Below are positions 45,842-57,430 of a DNA stretch of 64,000 bases, one piece after another. Under the pieces are notes generated by a model. It saw nothing but the letters and a program-made list of their open reading frames with translations. It ran no database searches and was not told the origin of the DNA. Source of the stretch: Aaosphaeria pasadenensis (lineage: Eukaryota; Ascomycota; Dothideomycetes; Pleosporales). The stretch covers positions 682,001 through 746,000 of the forward strand of contig JAKLMB010000018.1 in the NCBI GenBank assembly GCA_022813625.1. Reading direction: 5' to 3'. The translations under genes and the position numbers were made by a program. The stretch's first letter is position 1. Each line of letters starts with the position of its first letter.

Positions 45842-47838
45842 ATGCCTCACAGCACCTCCTTCGAGGCGAACATCATCGATGATCTTGTTTCCAAGCTCTC
45901 AGATGCCCACAACTCACACTATGGCTTCGGAGCCATGAGTTGCAGCGTATATGATACTGCGTGGGTATCATCTGTCACAAAAACGGTAGCTGGCGTTCCA
46001 CAGTACCTCTTCCCTGCATCTTTCATTGCGATTTTGAATGCGCAACTTGCAGATGGTTCTTGGGATGGTCACTTCACCACACACGCGCATCAGAATCCCA
46101 ACTCGAACTCAGCAGATCTTTCATCTGTATCGTCGTCAAAATTGGCTGATAAGATTCTGAGTACCATGGCTGCCATCTATGCCATGAATTTGCATCACAA
46201 CGAACCGCTGCAAATTTCTCGTACCCGCCTGCCTGGTCCTCGACTCCACGATCGAATCGCGGCTGCCACGTCTAGTCTAGACACTATGCTTACCCAATGG
46301 AATGTCGATACGTGCAATGCTGTAGGATTCGAGGTGCTCTGTCCCGCTATGTTGGGTCTTCTCTCCTCGCAGGGCTACGATTTCGATTTCCCTTCAAAAA
46401 AGAAGCTATTCCAGATCCGCGATATCAAACTTGCGCGCATTAGTCCGAAGGTGATTTACAAGCTCGCACCGTCGGCTTTACTACATTCGCTGGAAGCATT
46501 CCATGGTTGGAATGTCGAGGACTTCGATGTTAGTAAAGTCAAACACCATTTGGTCGGCGGTAGCATGATGGGCAGCCCAGCTGCGACAGCTAGCTATCTC
46601 ATGAAATCTCCAGAATGGGACCCTGAAGCGGAGGCCTACCTCCGAATGGTCGTGGAGTGTGGAGACGGAATGGGATCAGGGGCTGTTCCTAGCGCTTACC
46701 CGAGTACAAACTTTGAGATGTTATGGGTAAGATATAGACCTGATCCCGAGAATGCTTATTTCGCATCACATAAAGGCTAATCCGGTGTTACTACGCAGGT
46801 CGTGTCTACACTAGCGGAGTACGGTGTCTGGAACAATGTTAAGGGGACGAAGAAGCTGGACACCATTTTGCAGGCAATCGAAGACACGAGATCAATCACA
46901 AAAGGCCTTGTTGGTTTTGGTACGTTGCACATTATGACTGTGTCTAAGACCGGTGCTAATAATGCGCACAGCTCCTGGTATTGAGCCCGATCTTGATGAT
47001 AGCGCCAAAGCATCTATTGTCTTCAGCTTAGCTGGAAGGCCAGGGTTCTCAGCCGTCATCGTGGAGGAATTTGATTCCGAGAGGTGTCTCAAAACCTACC
47101 GAGGAGAGAGAGACCCCGGTGTCAGCGCTAACTGCAATGCCTTGATGAGCCTATTGTTTGATACACATGAGTTCAAGGGTAAAACAGAAACGATTGCAAA
47201 AGTGGTCGACTTCATAATTGCTCAATGGACTGCTGGCGGTCGGGCGATCAAAGACAAATGGGTAAGTCTACCCTACGATACTTCCAAGAGCCACCCTTCC
47301 TATTCTGACCTTGATTTAGAACCTTTCGCCATACTATCCTATCATGCTCATCACCAAAGCACTTGCCAAGGTGCTGACCAGGTGGCATTCCGGTCGTCTT
47401 TCGCAAATCTCTGCACACGTCATAGAAACCCAGCTTGCGCCATTGCTGGTGGATTCTCTACAGCAGACCTTACGAGCTCAGCGCAGTGACGGATCCTGGG
47501 GCTCCATCGGTCCATATGAGGAGACTGCTTATGCTGTATTGACTCTTATCAACCTTGTCGGGCTGCCCCTTTGCGACGAGCTCCATCAAAAGGCACAAGC
47601 CGCAATTGAAAAGGGGCGCGACTTCCTACGTGGCAGAGGAAACACTCCTTGCGAGTACCTGTGGATCGAGAAGATCACATTTGGTTCGCAATTCTTGATG
47701 GACACATATGTGCTCACAGCACTACTGGCAGATCCAGAAATCGAGGCTGTGCAGAACGCCCCCTTGCACAAAGGTAGCACAGTTTCACAGGCAGTGAGCG
47801 AGTCTATGGTGCAAGGTAACGTCCTCAAAGTGAGGTAA
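45842..47838 (+). CDS. Class II diterpene cyclase (copalyl-diphosphate-synthase-like), no class I domain
   Basis: Four exons: 45842-46726, 46799-46919, 46972-47261 and 47320-47838, giving 604 residues in phases 0, 1, 0, the same as the paralogue at 41157. The gamma domain has SCSVYDTAWVSSV (about 34-45) and QLADGSWDGHF. The catalytic acid motif DLDD is at 342-345, just after the second intron. The beta domain continues with NCNALMSLLF, IKDKW, NLSPYYP and RSDGSWGSIGPYEETAYAVLTL. The frame then stops, with no DDxxD-type alpha domain, whereas bifunctional fungal CPS/KS run to about 950 residues. So the gene should protonate geranylgeranyl diphosphate to a labdane-type diphosphate (copalyl or related) and leave the next step to the neighbour. 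Stereochemistry cannot be read. Confidence 0.9.
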
Positions 47839-48479
47839 CTTAGGTGCTCGTATCATTTCCTAGATCTTGGGAGTGAGACGCGAGTTGAGCTTGTAGCTAG
47901 TAAACCAGGTTTTGGAGGGTCGCGGTACGACCCAGGGATGAAGCCATATGATACCAATTAGTTTTTGAGCGACCTAAACTATTCAATCATTTTTTTAGTA
48001 GCAAGAGTAATGATGTGATATGTTATGAGTATATATACACTACGAGGGAGAGTTGAGCTCCAAGAGCTATGATTTGATCTGCGCACCCATGATGTAATAT
48101 ACCGGATCATCGCAGCATTATCCTACGGTGGCCGATGTGCAGGAGTAGCTAGTGATACGAGCATTAATTAACAACTGAATGTTGCCCATAGTGCGATAGT
48201 CAGTAAGGATTGTTTCCCCACACTATTTCCAGAAATGGGAAAAAAGAAGGTGACGACTAGGCGTGCAGGTGCAGTGATTCCAAGTATTGTTTGCTCGCAC
48301 CAACAGCCTCAGAAACGTTACGCCTCGCCCAGTCCGTCACATGCCATATAGATATCCCGCCGCCACCTGTAGAATCTTTGCCAGAAATCCTCCATATTCG
48401 CGTCGCACGCTTCGATTTTCGCAGTACATCGACTTGGCCCCGGTAGCTTTTCTTCCGTTCACTCCTACCTGACTACACA
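47839..48479. other. Intergenic
   Basis: 3' flank of the class II cyclase and promoter of the sulfotransferase-fold gene. No remnant of a terpene synthase alpha domain was recognised here, so the class II gene is not simply interrupted by one stop. Confidence 0.5.
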
Positions 48480-49265
48480 ATGGGCCAGCAAGCTTCTGTT
48501 GCCCAACCCGGTACGAAGTTTCAGGTTATCGGCGCTGGCCTCCCACGCACAGGCACTGCATCTTTCAGTGAAGCTCTTCGGATCTTGTTGAATGGTCCAG
48601 TCTACCATGGAGGCACGCAGGCTACCAAAGCTCCAGAGGCAGAGATTCGCAGTTGGATAAAGATCTTGTCGCACTATCCAGCCAAGTCACCGTCCGACAA
48701 CCAAATCATCCAGGACAACTTGAGGCACCGCTTGGACGGCTACGCAGCCGTAACCGACATGCCTGCCGCAGGTCTGATTACAGAACTTCTCGAGCTTTAT
48801 CCCGATGCACTGGTGATCGTCACTGTCAGGGATCCAGACCCTTGGGTAAAGAGCATGGAAACAGTGGCAAACGCGTCAACGCTATGGTTCCTGCGGTTCG
48901 TCCTCTTCCCCATATCTGGGATGCGATATTTTCCCGACTACATCAATGTGCTGCGAAATCAGTGGGTCCACAACTACGGCGAAAAGGAACCAATCTCTGC
49001 AAAGTCTCATTTCAATCACCTTGATTATTGCAAACGGAATGTGCCTCCCGAGCGATTGCTCTTTTACAACGTCAAAGATGGCTGGGAGCCATTGTGTAAA
49101 GCACTTGGTAAACCCGTTCCAGACATTCCGTTTCCTAGGATCAATGATGGGGAGGCGATCGACCGTATAGCAAAGGAGATGATTACGAAAGGATTGGCTA
49201 GATGGTTGGGTATATTTGTTACGCTTGGGGCTGTCACCGTGCCTTACTTATATTTCCGTCCTTGA
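48480..49265 (+). CDS. Sulfotransferase-fold P-loop protein (Sulfotransfer_4-like)
   Basis: An intronless frame of 261 residues. The N-terminus has the PAPS-binding-like loop VIGAGLPRTGTASFSEAL (about 18-35). YAAVTDMPAA and VIVTVRDPDPWVKSM follow, the usual 3'-phosphate-binding segment of the family, and the C-terminal part has ERLLFYNVKDGWEPLCKALGKPVP. The last 25 residues are hydrophobic (LGIFVTLGAVTVPYLYF), giving a likely membrane anchor. These fungal proteins are frequently mislabelled as NAD-dependent epimerases. The substrate is unknown. Its place between the cyclase and P450 makes a tailoring role possible, but the family is also widespread outside clusters. Confidence 0.8.
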   Translation: MGQQASVAQPGTKFQVIGAGLPRTGTASFSEALRILLNGPVYHGGTQATKAPEAEIRSWIKILSHYPAKSPSDNQIIQDNLRHRLDGYAAVTDMPAAGLITELLELYPDALVIVTVRDPDPWVKSMETVANASTLWFLRFVLFPISGMRYFPDYINVLRNQWVHNYGEKEPISAKSHFNHLDYCKRNVPPERLLFYNVKDGWEPLCKALGKPVPDIPFPRINDGEAIDRIAKEMITKGLARWLGIFVTLGAVTVPYLYFRP

Positions 49266-49468
49266 TCCGCTGGGCTTTTGAACGTTGTCGGGCACTTAAG
49301 AAATGTGTTAAAACGCCAAAACTATTTATTCAATGATTCTATTGTTATTCTGAAAGCTATTTGACTTTCTACTTGCTGAGATACAAGTGTGAATATGGGA
49401 AAAGGGTATATCTGACATTTTAAACACCACCGAAAAGCGCATCGATTCAATCTCTGTAGCTGTCCGGA

Positions 49469-50688
49469 TCAAGATTGGTAGGAGGCACGCTCGACGTCCC
49501 ATTCGTTCGTTACCTTGATTCCGTACTTGGAATCCTGATCATTGCTATTGCCAAGATTCAATCTTCTCTTGCTGTCCAGGTCGAAATCGAATTCTCCCTG
49601 GTTGCTTGGGGCAGAGTGTCGCGTAGACCCAGACCATGTGCTATCCGCACTATTTCCAGTAGATTTCTCACTGCGGAATATTCGACTGACACTGATGGCG
49701 AAGTGGGAGCTGCCGAATTTCCGGAACACTGGAGGAAAGTGTGCAACACAAGCGATTATAACACCAAGAACCGGTTCCATGGCAGTAATGAAGACAACGA
49801 CGGCGTTCTGCATTGTTATGTTGTCGACCATATACACTGCTGAGAATATCACACGAATGATCGTGCCGATGCAGATACTGTGTAGAATTGTCAGAGTTAC
49901 AAGCAGTTTCAGGGCTATCGCAAGCAAAACTTACATTACTCCCAGGCCCATGATGATGCTCAGGCCAATCTTCTTGCGGGTGCCAATCTTCAAAGACCAG
50001 AGAATTGGCATTGGAAGGATGACAATTGCCACATCGCCTATCAAGTTCCAGTATGCAGTGAAGCTCTGAAAAACGAGAATGTCACCACAATGTCCCCCTG
50101 GAACCTGCTTGTACGCAGAGTTCATTGGCCGGCAGATTGTTAGGGCAGTTATGCAGATAGCTACGCATCCCGCTATGTTGAGTCCGAGAGCAATCCAGAA
50201 TGCAGGCCTGAGCGAGGAGACCTCAAAGATGCGAAGGTAGAATAGCAGCATAGAAACGCGGACGCATGTGACGGCTGTGTTCCAGACTATGATTATAGAT
50301 GGCATGAGCTGAAGTACATGTTAGAGCCTTGGGCGAAGAATTAAGAAGTGACCCTAGTCGGCTTACCTTTCCAGCAAACACTTGATATTCTTCAGTGAAA
50401 TGACTAACATCCAGCCCCCAGCCGTGGGAGAAGACGGCAAAAAGGATGACCGTCAATCCAACAGATAGTATCTTGCAAATATCAGAACCCGTTCATTCAA
50501 TCATACTGCCTGCATTGAGAACTTACCAGGCCGGCGAAACATGTGTAATCGCTCCCATCCAAGCGCATCCGGGTTATCTTCCTAGCCTTGAGACGGATCG
50601 CAAAAGAAACGAAAGCAAGTACAAGAAAAGCGATATCCACACCCATCATGACACGACCCTGGACGTTATCGCTTCGAATTGACCACAT
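49469..50688 (-). CDS. Fungal rhodopsin-domain (Fung_rhodopsin-like) seven-TM protein
   Basis: Four exons: 50688-50527, 50471-50367, 50308-49935 and 49877-49469, giving 349 residues. Introns are 55-58 bp with in-phase joins. There are about seven hydrophobic segments. Diagnostic pieces include RLDGSDYTCFAGL, FSHGWGLDV, YLRIF, CRPMNSAYKQVPGGHC and the loop PILWSLKIGTRKKIGLSIIMGLG. The C-terminus is a soluble Ser/Asp-rich tail. The family (also called SAT4 or PTH11-related) has no proven single function. Members are common near fungal secondary-metabolite genes. It is transcribed toward the sulfotransferase-fold gene. Confidence 0.85.
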
Positions 50689-51832
50689 GATGACTGTAGT
50701 CGGCGCGAAAATGTGAGTATGAAGATGGAAGAGCGTGCCAGAAAAGAGGTGGGTTATTTCGTAGATATGAACCTACACGTTACACCGGAAAATCTCATAG
50801 GGTGTAGAGAACAAGGACTCGGGTCTGTGTGGTACGCGGAGGTGCGGCTGCGCCAGTGCAACACACATTTATCTCAGATGGGCGGCGAACATAGATAGTA
50901 TCTCGCAATAATGCTCAACTATGCTCGAGTCAATGGAAACGGTGGGGTTGGACGACTTAAGACCCCGAAGCCCTAGTAGCCCTAGCAAGTAGCATGGTGC
51001 TTTACGCGCATCTGCACCATTTTGAGAGGTCAAACTGAATTCTCTAGAACGAATACATATTACAAGAGAAAGGCTTCTTACGAGAAGAACTCGGTCGATG
51101 CAGCAAAAGGGTGTTGTGATCATCCTGTTGTGCACCCTAAGAAGAATGGCGCAGTCTCCAAGCGAAACATTGATGATTCCCGAGAGCTACACCCACCACG
51201 GCAAGGGTAACCCAACATCGGCATTCAGATAATCCCCGAAGATCCTGTCAATGAAGCCTCATTGGATTCCCTTGCTGTGTAGGTCTACAGAGCATCTCCT
51301 TAGAGCATTACATGACGCCACCAACAGCAATAGCATAATGCAGCCGTGCCGCTGAGAACCCGCCTTGAGAGGGTCAACGAGCAGATTGTGGGACCGAGAT
51401 GCGATCACACTCGATTGCCCTGCTGATCTTGACAACTTCTGGAGCCGCAGAACACCTAAGTTGGTTGCCTGCCTTGGCTGTGCTGGTTCAGTTGGCTTTG
51501 TCTAGAACCAAAGAGGAAAGTGTATGTGAATTGATGCTGCGCCATTGCAGGCAAGTCCCTTTATTTCCAGCTCCTGATCAGCCAAATGTAGCCGTTGTTT
51601 GACCGATGTGCCGCTGATGATCAGACTATTTCGGGAACTAGGTAAAGCGGCCTTATGGCATGTCACAGTCATAACCTTGCGAAAGGTACATCTCGCTGTG
51701 GATTCTCGTGATGAGGAGCGTGGCGCCTCTGATTCCCATTGTTCTTTATTGGTGGTAAATGGAGTGAAGTCTGCTATTTCACTTCCAGTTTGCGAAGCTC
51801 AAAGGCAATCTGTAAAACACATCCCACAAGAG
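50689..51832. other. Intergenic, divergent promoters of 7TM and P450 genes
   Basis: 1.1 kb. Short frames (for example 51399-51602, with a hydrophobic start) have no recognised family. The stretch should hold the promoters of both flanking genes. Confidence 0.45.
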
Positions 51833-53581
51833 ATGGGTTTCATAAGCGCGTCGCTTGATGCGCTCGACGGAAGCGTAGCTGCAAAGATTATTTTGGTCGC
51901 TGGTTTACTACTTGCAGTTCGTGAGCCAATTCTCGATGCCTATGGGTTACACACACTGACGAGATTCGTTCTAGTACCCAATCACAAATGTGATTTACAA
52001 TCTCTACTTCCATCCTCTCGCAGGTCGTTTTCCGGGACCAAAATCATGGCAGGCATCACGCCTGCCCTATGTATATGCACTTATATCCGGAAACCTGATG
52101 GCCAGATTGAGCGAGTTTCATGAGAAATATGGTCATCAAGTGCGACTGGCTCCGGATGAAATTTCTTTCTCTAATGAGGATGCCTGGACTGATATTTACA
52201 CATTTCGTCGTGGTCACAAGAGGGCCATTCGAGATAAAGCTTACCTGGCAGGTATGATTTATTGACATTGATGTGAGATACAGAGGATAGAGCACGTCGG
52301 GCTGGTCACCTCTGTTGAACTACGCGAGCTTGACTGACCATCTCCAGCGCCGAATAATGAGGTCGATAACATCATCACAACGACTGATGCCAAGTTCCAT
52401 GCACGAGTTCGCGGTCTCCTTTCACATTCGTTCACAGACGATGCGCTGCGGTCACAGTATCCCATCCTCGAGCGACACGCTGGTACCCTAGTCACTCAAT
52501 TAAAATCTGTTGCTGCTTCGAGCCCCACTGCCACAGTCAATATAACGGACTGGGTCAATTTCTTCACCATGGACGTCATCGGAGATCTTGCTTTCGGAAA
52601 ACCATTTGGTTGTCTGGCCAGTGGCGACTATCACGATTGGGTCCGCACTCTATTTCACTATCTCCAGTTCATGAGTCTGGCCGTGGCTCCGGGGTTCTTT
52701 CCTTCCTTAAAGATGGCAATAGAATGGATGATGCCGCGTAGCCTGATGGAAGGCGTATTGAAGCACCAAGCCCACGCATACGAGCAGATCAACCGGCGCC
52801 TCGAAAGCAAAACTTCGCGTCCAGACTTCATGACACCTTTCCTCAGAAAGAACGGGAATTTCGAAACCATGTCAAGAAAGGAGATTTTGGCAACATTTAA
52901 CTTCATAATAATTGGTGGTAGTGAAACCAGCGCCACCGTCTTAACTGGATTGTTTAGTCACATTGCGCATGACGAACGCATTCGAGGGAAGATCTGCAAG
53001 GAGATCAGAAATCGGTTCAAGACTGAAGATGATATAGATATAGAAGCACTCAAAGAACTTCCATATCTCGACGCAGTCATACAAGAAGCCTTGCGGTTGT
53101 GCAATCCCATTCCTTGTGGCTTGCCTCGTGTAGTACCCACGGGTGGAGACTTCTACTGTGGAATTTATCTCCCACCAGGCGTATGTATTGTATCTTCATT
53201 CTATGAAGCGCGCTAATCATGCTATAGACACGAGTCACTGCACGCTCATATGTTATGAATCGCTCATCGGAATATTTCGCTCGCCCAAAGGAGTTCGTAC
53301 CTGAACGTTGGTTTCCTATTGCAGAGCGCCCGACCGAGTTTGCAAATGATCATCTGGATGTTAGTCATCCTTTTGCCGCCGGATTCCACAATTGCCTTGG
53401 GAAGCAGCTAGCAATGACGGAACTAAGAATTGTACTCACACGACTGCTATGGACGTTTGATATTTGGGCAGATGAGGCTTCGGCCAAGTTTGAAGATTTC
53501 CCTATTGTTTTGATGGTACAAAAAAGTCCACTACATCTACGAATCAAGGTTCGCGACGACATCAACACTGCTACAATATGA
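51833..53581 (+). CDS. Cytochrome P450 (isotrichodermin C-15 hydroxylase-like class)
   Basis: Four exons: 51833-51916, 51975-52251, 52348-53180 and 53228-53581, giving 515 residues. An N-terminal membrane anchor (28 residues before the first splice) leads into VIYNLYFHPLAGRFPGPK. The I-helix has IIGGSETSATVL, the K-helix EALRL and the heme loop FAAGFHNCLG with the ligand Cys about 454. The first intron is the weak point. The phase-0 join requires donor GTTCGT. A better donor (GTGAGC) four bases later gives the wrong frame. Given the fit of the joined hinge region I keep the gene as intact. With the two diterpene synthases nearby, a role in oxidising their product is the natural inference. Confidence 0.85.
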
Positions 53582-53664
53582 AGAATAGATGCTGTGTATT
53601 AGCACAATACTTATACCCCACGCGCCCAGCAACCGATGTATTGTTTCTTAATTTCTTCACCTAT

Positions 53665-56154
53665 CTAGATCTTGTCGGGCGGGACGAGGCATAAATGCCT
53701 TCCAGACGGTCCGCGAATGCCAATCAGTGCCAGTGTTTGATTTGGTCGTGTTACAGGCACGTTAGACGATGTGCGCTCCCATGTACCGCAGCCTATCCCA
53801 TCATGTGCAAGACGCTGTAGCTGAAACGTAGAATTAGAATTCCATTCCATATGTCTTGCAGCTTTCATGGTGTCATATAGCGATATCTGTGTCGAAGCCC
53901 GCGACAGGTCGGTCACGCGTCTTTCAGCATGGAGCGTTTCTATCTGTCGTGTTCTGTTCTTGAACTCTGTGTCGGCGGGATTTGACGAGTTTTGAATATT
54001 CTCAGCGAGCTCAAAATCTCGAGGACGCGAATAGGTAGACTTGTGGAGCTGCCCGATGACAGGTTCGAGGCAAAATTCGAGAATTATGAAGATTGCCCCG
54101 AGGCTCAAAATCAGGGAAAGCCCTAAGACGCTGAAAGAAAAGAACTTTGTACTGATAAGTTTCTATGAACGAATCAGTATCATCCCACGTAATCGCCTCA
54201 AATCATTTACTCACTTGGTTTTGACAAGCACGTTTTGCTGCAGTGTTGTTTGATTCTGGACGCCTCCAGGCATCATGAAGTTTTGCCGTTGGGGGCCCTT
54301 CACTTGCATCTGCAAAGACATCCTGCAAGCTAGCAAGAGAAGCACTCACGATATTTTCCATCTCAATCTGCCACTGGTTGGATGGAAGCACACCCTGGTT
54401 GCCGGAGAATAAACTGTGCCGTGCTGCTAATGCAGTTGGTCCTGCAAATTGAACCAGGTTGATCATTGTTAATCGACTCCTTTTGAAAATCGAATATACC
54501 CACTCAAAGGTTTCTCGCTGACTATCTGTATCCCATAGTTTACTTGTAGATTGCTGGTAGTTCATGTATTCTCCACGGAGCTCTTCGCAGCGCGGTTGTA
54601 TAGATTTACCGGTATTGGGATTACAGATCTGTTGTTGAGTAGTGCACCCTACCGTACTGATCATGGCATCCTTCGTAAAGTATCTTGCTACCACTTTACC
54701 TGTAGCCAAGTTCCTCGTCATTGGACCTTCTCCATGGGCAGAGAACCAAGGATCGTCAACCTTGTTTTGAAAAACAACATAGGGTGCTGATAGAAAATAC
54801 AGTGCCAGGTCTGCATTGGGGACCAGAAGTTGGGGAATGGGTTCGAAACGTATAGCCCGATTTAGGCTATTGTTCTGATATGCTTCAACAAACCTATTGC
54901 AATGTTATTACCAAGTTTTTGACAGACTATGTTATGGAAAACTATGCTGACATACCCCAATTCATAGTCTGAATCTAAACCAAGGCTGTATTTGCTCATA
55001 GTTCTTGTATACGGCATGCCCTTCTGAAAAGTATAGTTTTTGTATTCCGGGAAGTTCATATTGTTCCAGGAACCGTAGTAGACACGAGTGAAATTGACGG
55101 GTACGTTGCTGTTATTACGATCGATTTCGGTCTCGATTGTGGTGTAACCGTCTGCTTTCAGTGGAGCGCACTGATGTACTATACGTAGAGAGAACCTGTC
55201 TTTCGGGGGCGCGTTAATTCCTAGATCATCATGAATGTTAATATAGCCAGTGTCGAGTCGAAGGTTTCCTGTCGTGGAATGGCATATCTCATCTGAGAAT
55301 GGACAAGGCGCATTTGAGTCAACTTGAAGCGCGAGTCGCGGCTTTACGTAGAATCGACATCGATCCGTCCCAGCAGTGTTACCCTCCCCGTAACAAGTAC
55401 GAACGTAGTCAAAGAAACCCTGGGCACGTCTCGCATCCTGCGATCTGGCGGCATCTAACAAAGTGATATTGTTGAGGATGGTGTCAAGGTCAAGTATGCC
55501 ACAATTCCTCCCAGTCAAGAGAATCTCATTGCCATCATTCGTGGTAACATTTGAGGAGAATATGCCAGCAATGGTAAAGCAGACGGAGATCGTGATCGCA
55601 GCTGCCGTGATCGGAAGCAGCCTTCTGTACACTTTATCTGCAGCTTTACTGTAATCGTTAAAACCCAAATCTCGAGGAAGTCTCTTTTTGCAGATGCCAC
55701 GCCTGACCACATTTGTTCTGAACTGAATCGGGACAAGCATCCGATTCTGACATCTTGTAGCAGACATGGGTGATCAAAAGCTTTAAAGCTGCACAATCGA
55801 TTCTTATAGAAATCGTCCTGCGTACCTTTTCTTCCATACAATCATCATTTCTAGTAACTGCCACGCTGCACTCAATGCTGCTTCATTATTCCGTAGGAGG
55901 GCCTGACGTTGATGATATATGCCGTCTTGAGGACTCGAAGGCTTCGAAAGAAAACAGTGGAGCATAAAGCAGATGATGCGCCAGAAACTTCGACCAGCAG
56001 TTGCAACGAAGAGGGCTAAGAATGCGACAAGAAGTCCCCCATTGCGGCGTGTTAAAGTGACCGTTGCTCCTTGTATCTTGCCAGAGGACCAATTCGTCCA
56101 GAAGCCGACGTAGGCGTCATGGGAATGGATACCACTCTGAAGTTGCGCACTCAT
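53665..56154 (-). CDS. Uncharacterised fungal multi-pass membrane protein with large glycosylated ectodomain
   Basis: Four exons: 56154-55826, 55648-54956, 54893-54215 and 54162-53665, giving 732 residues. The start HSHDAYVGFWTNWSSGKIQGATVTLTRR region, followed by a transmembrane segment and FWRIICFMLH and YHQRQALLRN, is typical of a large unnamed fungal family. A second transmembrane segment leads to AGIFSS and then a long region with many Cys and N-glycosylation sequons. A third segment (FSVLGLSLILSLGAIFIILEF) is near the C-terminus. The first intron (177 bp) was placed by phase and by the usual link to SKAADKVYRRLLP. A shorter alternative (acceptor near 55756) would add about 35 residues. 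No enzymatic motif is seen. A link to the diterpene locus is only positional. Confidence 0.7.
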
Positions 56155-57430
56155 TGTCGTGGCGAGCACTTAACAGTAGGGAGAAGATGTAGTTTGGCCT
56201 ACAGAGTGAAGTATGCGATGAGCTTAGTTATGTTGAAATTTGGATGGAGCCCTCGTATACGCTTATTTGTATGAAGCCGCTTTTAGCTGCGCTCTGCAAT
56301 CTGATGCACGCCTTTACATGCATGCGTGATAACAGCAGCTTCTTGTGAGCCTATTAGCATGCAGAAACTATTGACCCAAGCGAATCTTGGTGTGTCTGGC
56401 AATATGGAGGTACGTGAAGATCAACTCCAGCTTACAACAATCCATTGGGCATTGCAGCCTGCCTAACCCTAGCTTTTGGAGCAACCCATGTATCGGCTAC
56501 TTGAACCCAGCAAATGAAGTGTTATCACCTTTGGAATGAGCTGAAAAGAGGCAAATCCGATAACTCATCAATTGTCTCTGTAGGCATGCATACCCCTTTG
56601 ATGCAAAATGTTATGTTCTGTTCCCTTAAAATGTTCAACATCTCCGCAGTCTTGGCACAGAACGCCACTGTTCTACAAGTAGGAACTGCTGCTCAACCTA
56701 CATAGCCGCAGCATACACAATACAATGTGAAAAACGGCCTTTCCCCTTTCCATTTTCCGGCCGTTATTTCTCGAAGAGACGATAATATCGAATCCTCGAT
56801 ATTGGACCGTTGATGGTAAGTTTTCGGTACACATTGCGTGACCCTCCCTCCGCGGTTGAGATATCTTTATGAGTAATAGTTGGTGTCTCCATTTAGATGA
56901 ATTACATGAATTCATGTAGAGAATATTGACTAGTCTGACATTCCAATGACAATACGGCCAAGTTGAATCTTAACCTCCATGCTCCTCGTAGTACGTCTGA
57001 TGCAAGTCCTTGGCAGTCAGTATCTAGAAGTTCACGAAAACTCGATACAAGCCAACCCCTTCCCATACATCGATTGTCAGCAGCATAGTCAAGCGTGTCT
57101 GTCTCTTTTATATCAACACTATTACCTTGTCCTACAAACTAAATATTTCCGTAATTGTGGCGTTGACTTGAGGGCAACCTTATTATAGTCTTCTTGAATA
57201 GATCGAAGTCATATTTTAAATTAACGGATTGATTCAGATCAAGATAACGCAGGGCCGAAAGCGTGCTGAACACACACTCGGATTTGGTGTTGGAATCAAC
57301 TCGGATCACCTCGGTCTATCATTCCAGCGAAAATGCCACGCTAAAGTCGCGATTGGTCCCACGCCAGATTCACATAAAAGAACGGCATCCCACGAGCTGG
57401 GTAGCAAACACAAATATCCTCAATCACACA
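56155..57430. other. Intergenic
   Basis: 1.3 kb between divergent genes, AT-rich in parts. No supported gene. It should contain the promoters of the membrane protein and hydrolase genes. Confidence 0.5.

Noticed and set aside
55515..55841. Alternative reading frame joining the first exon of the membrane protein gene
   Set aside because: Although open, it lacks the conserved segment before the second membrane helix. The longer intron gives the family-like link.
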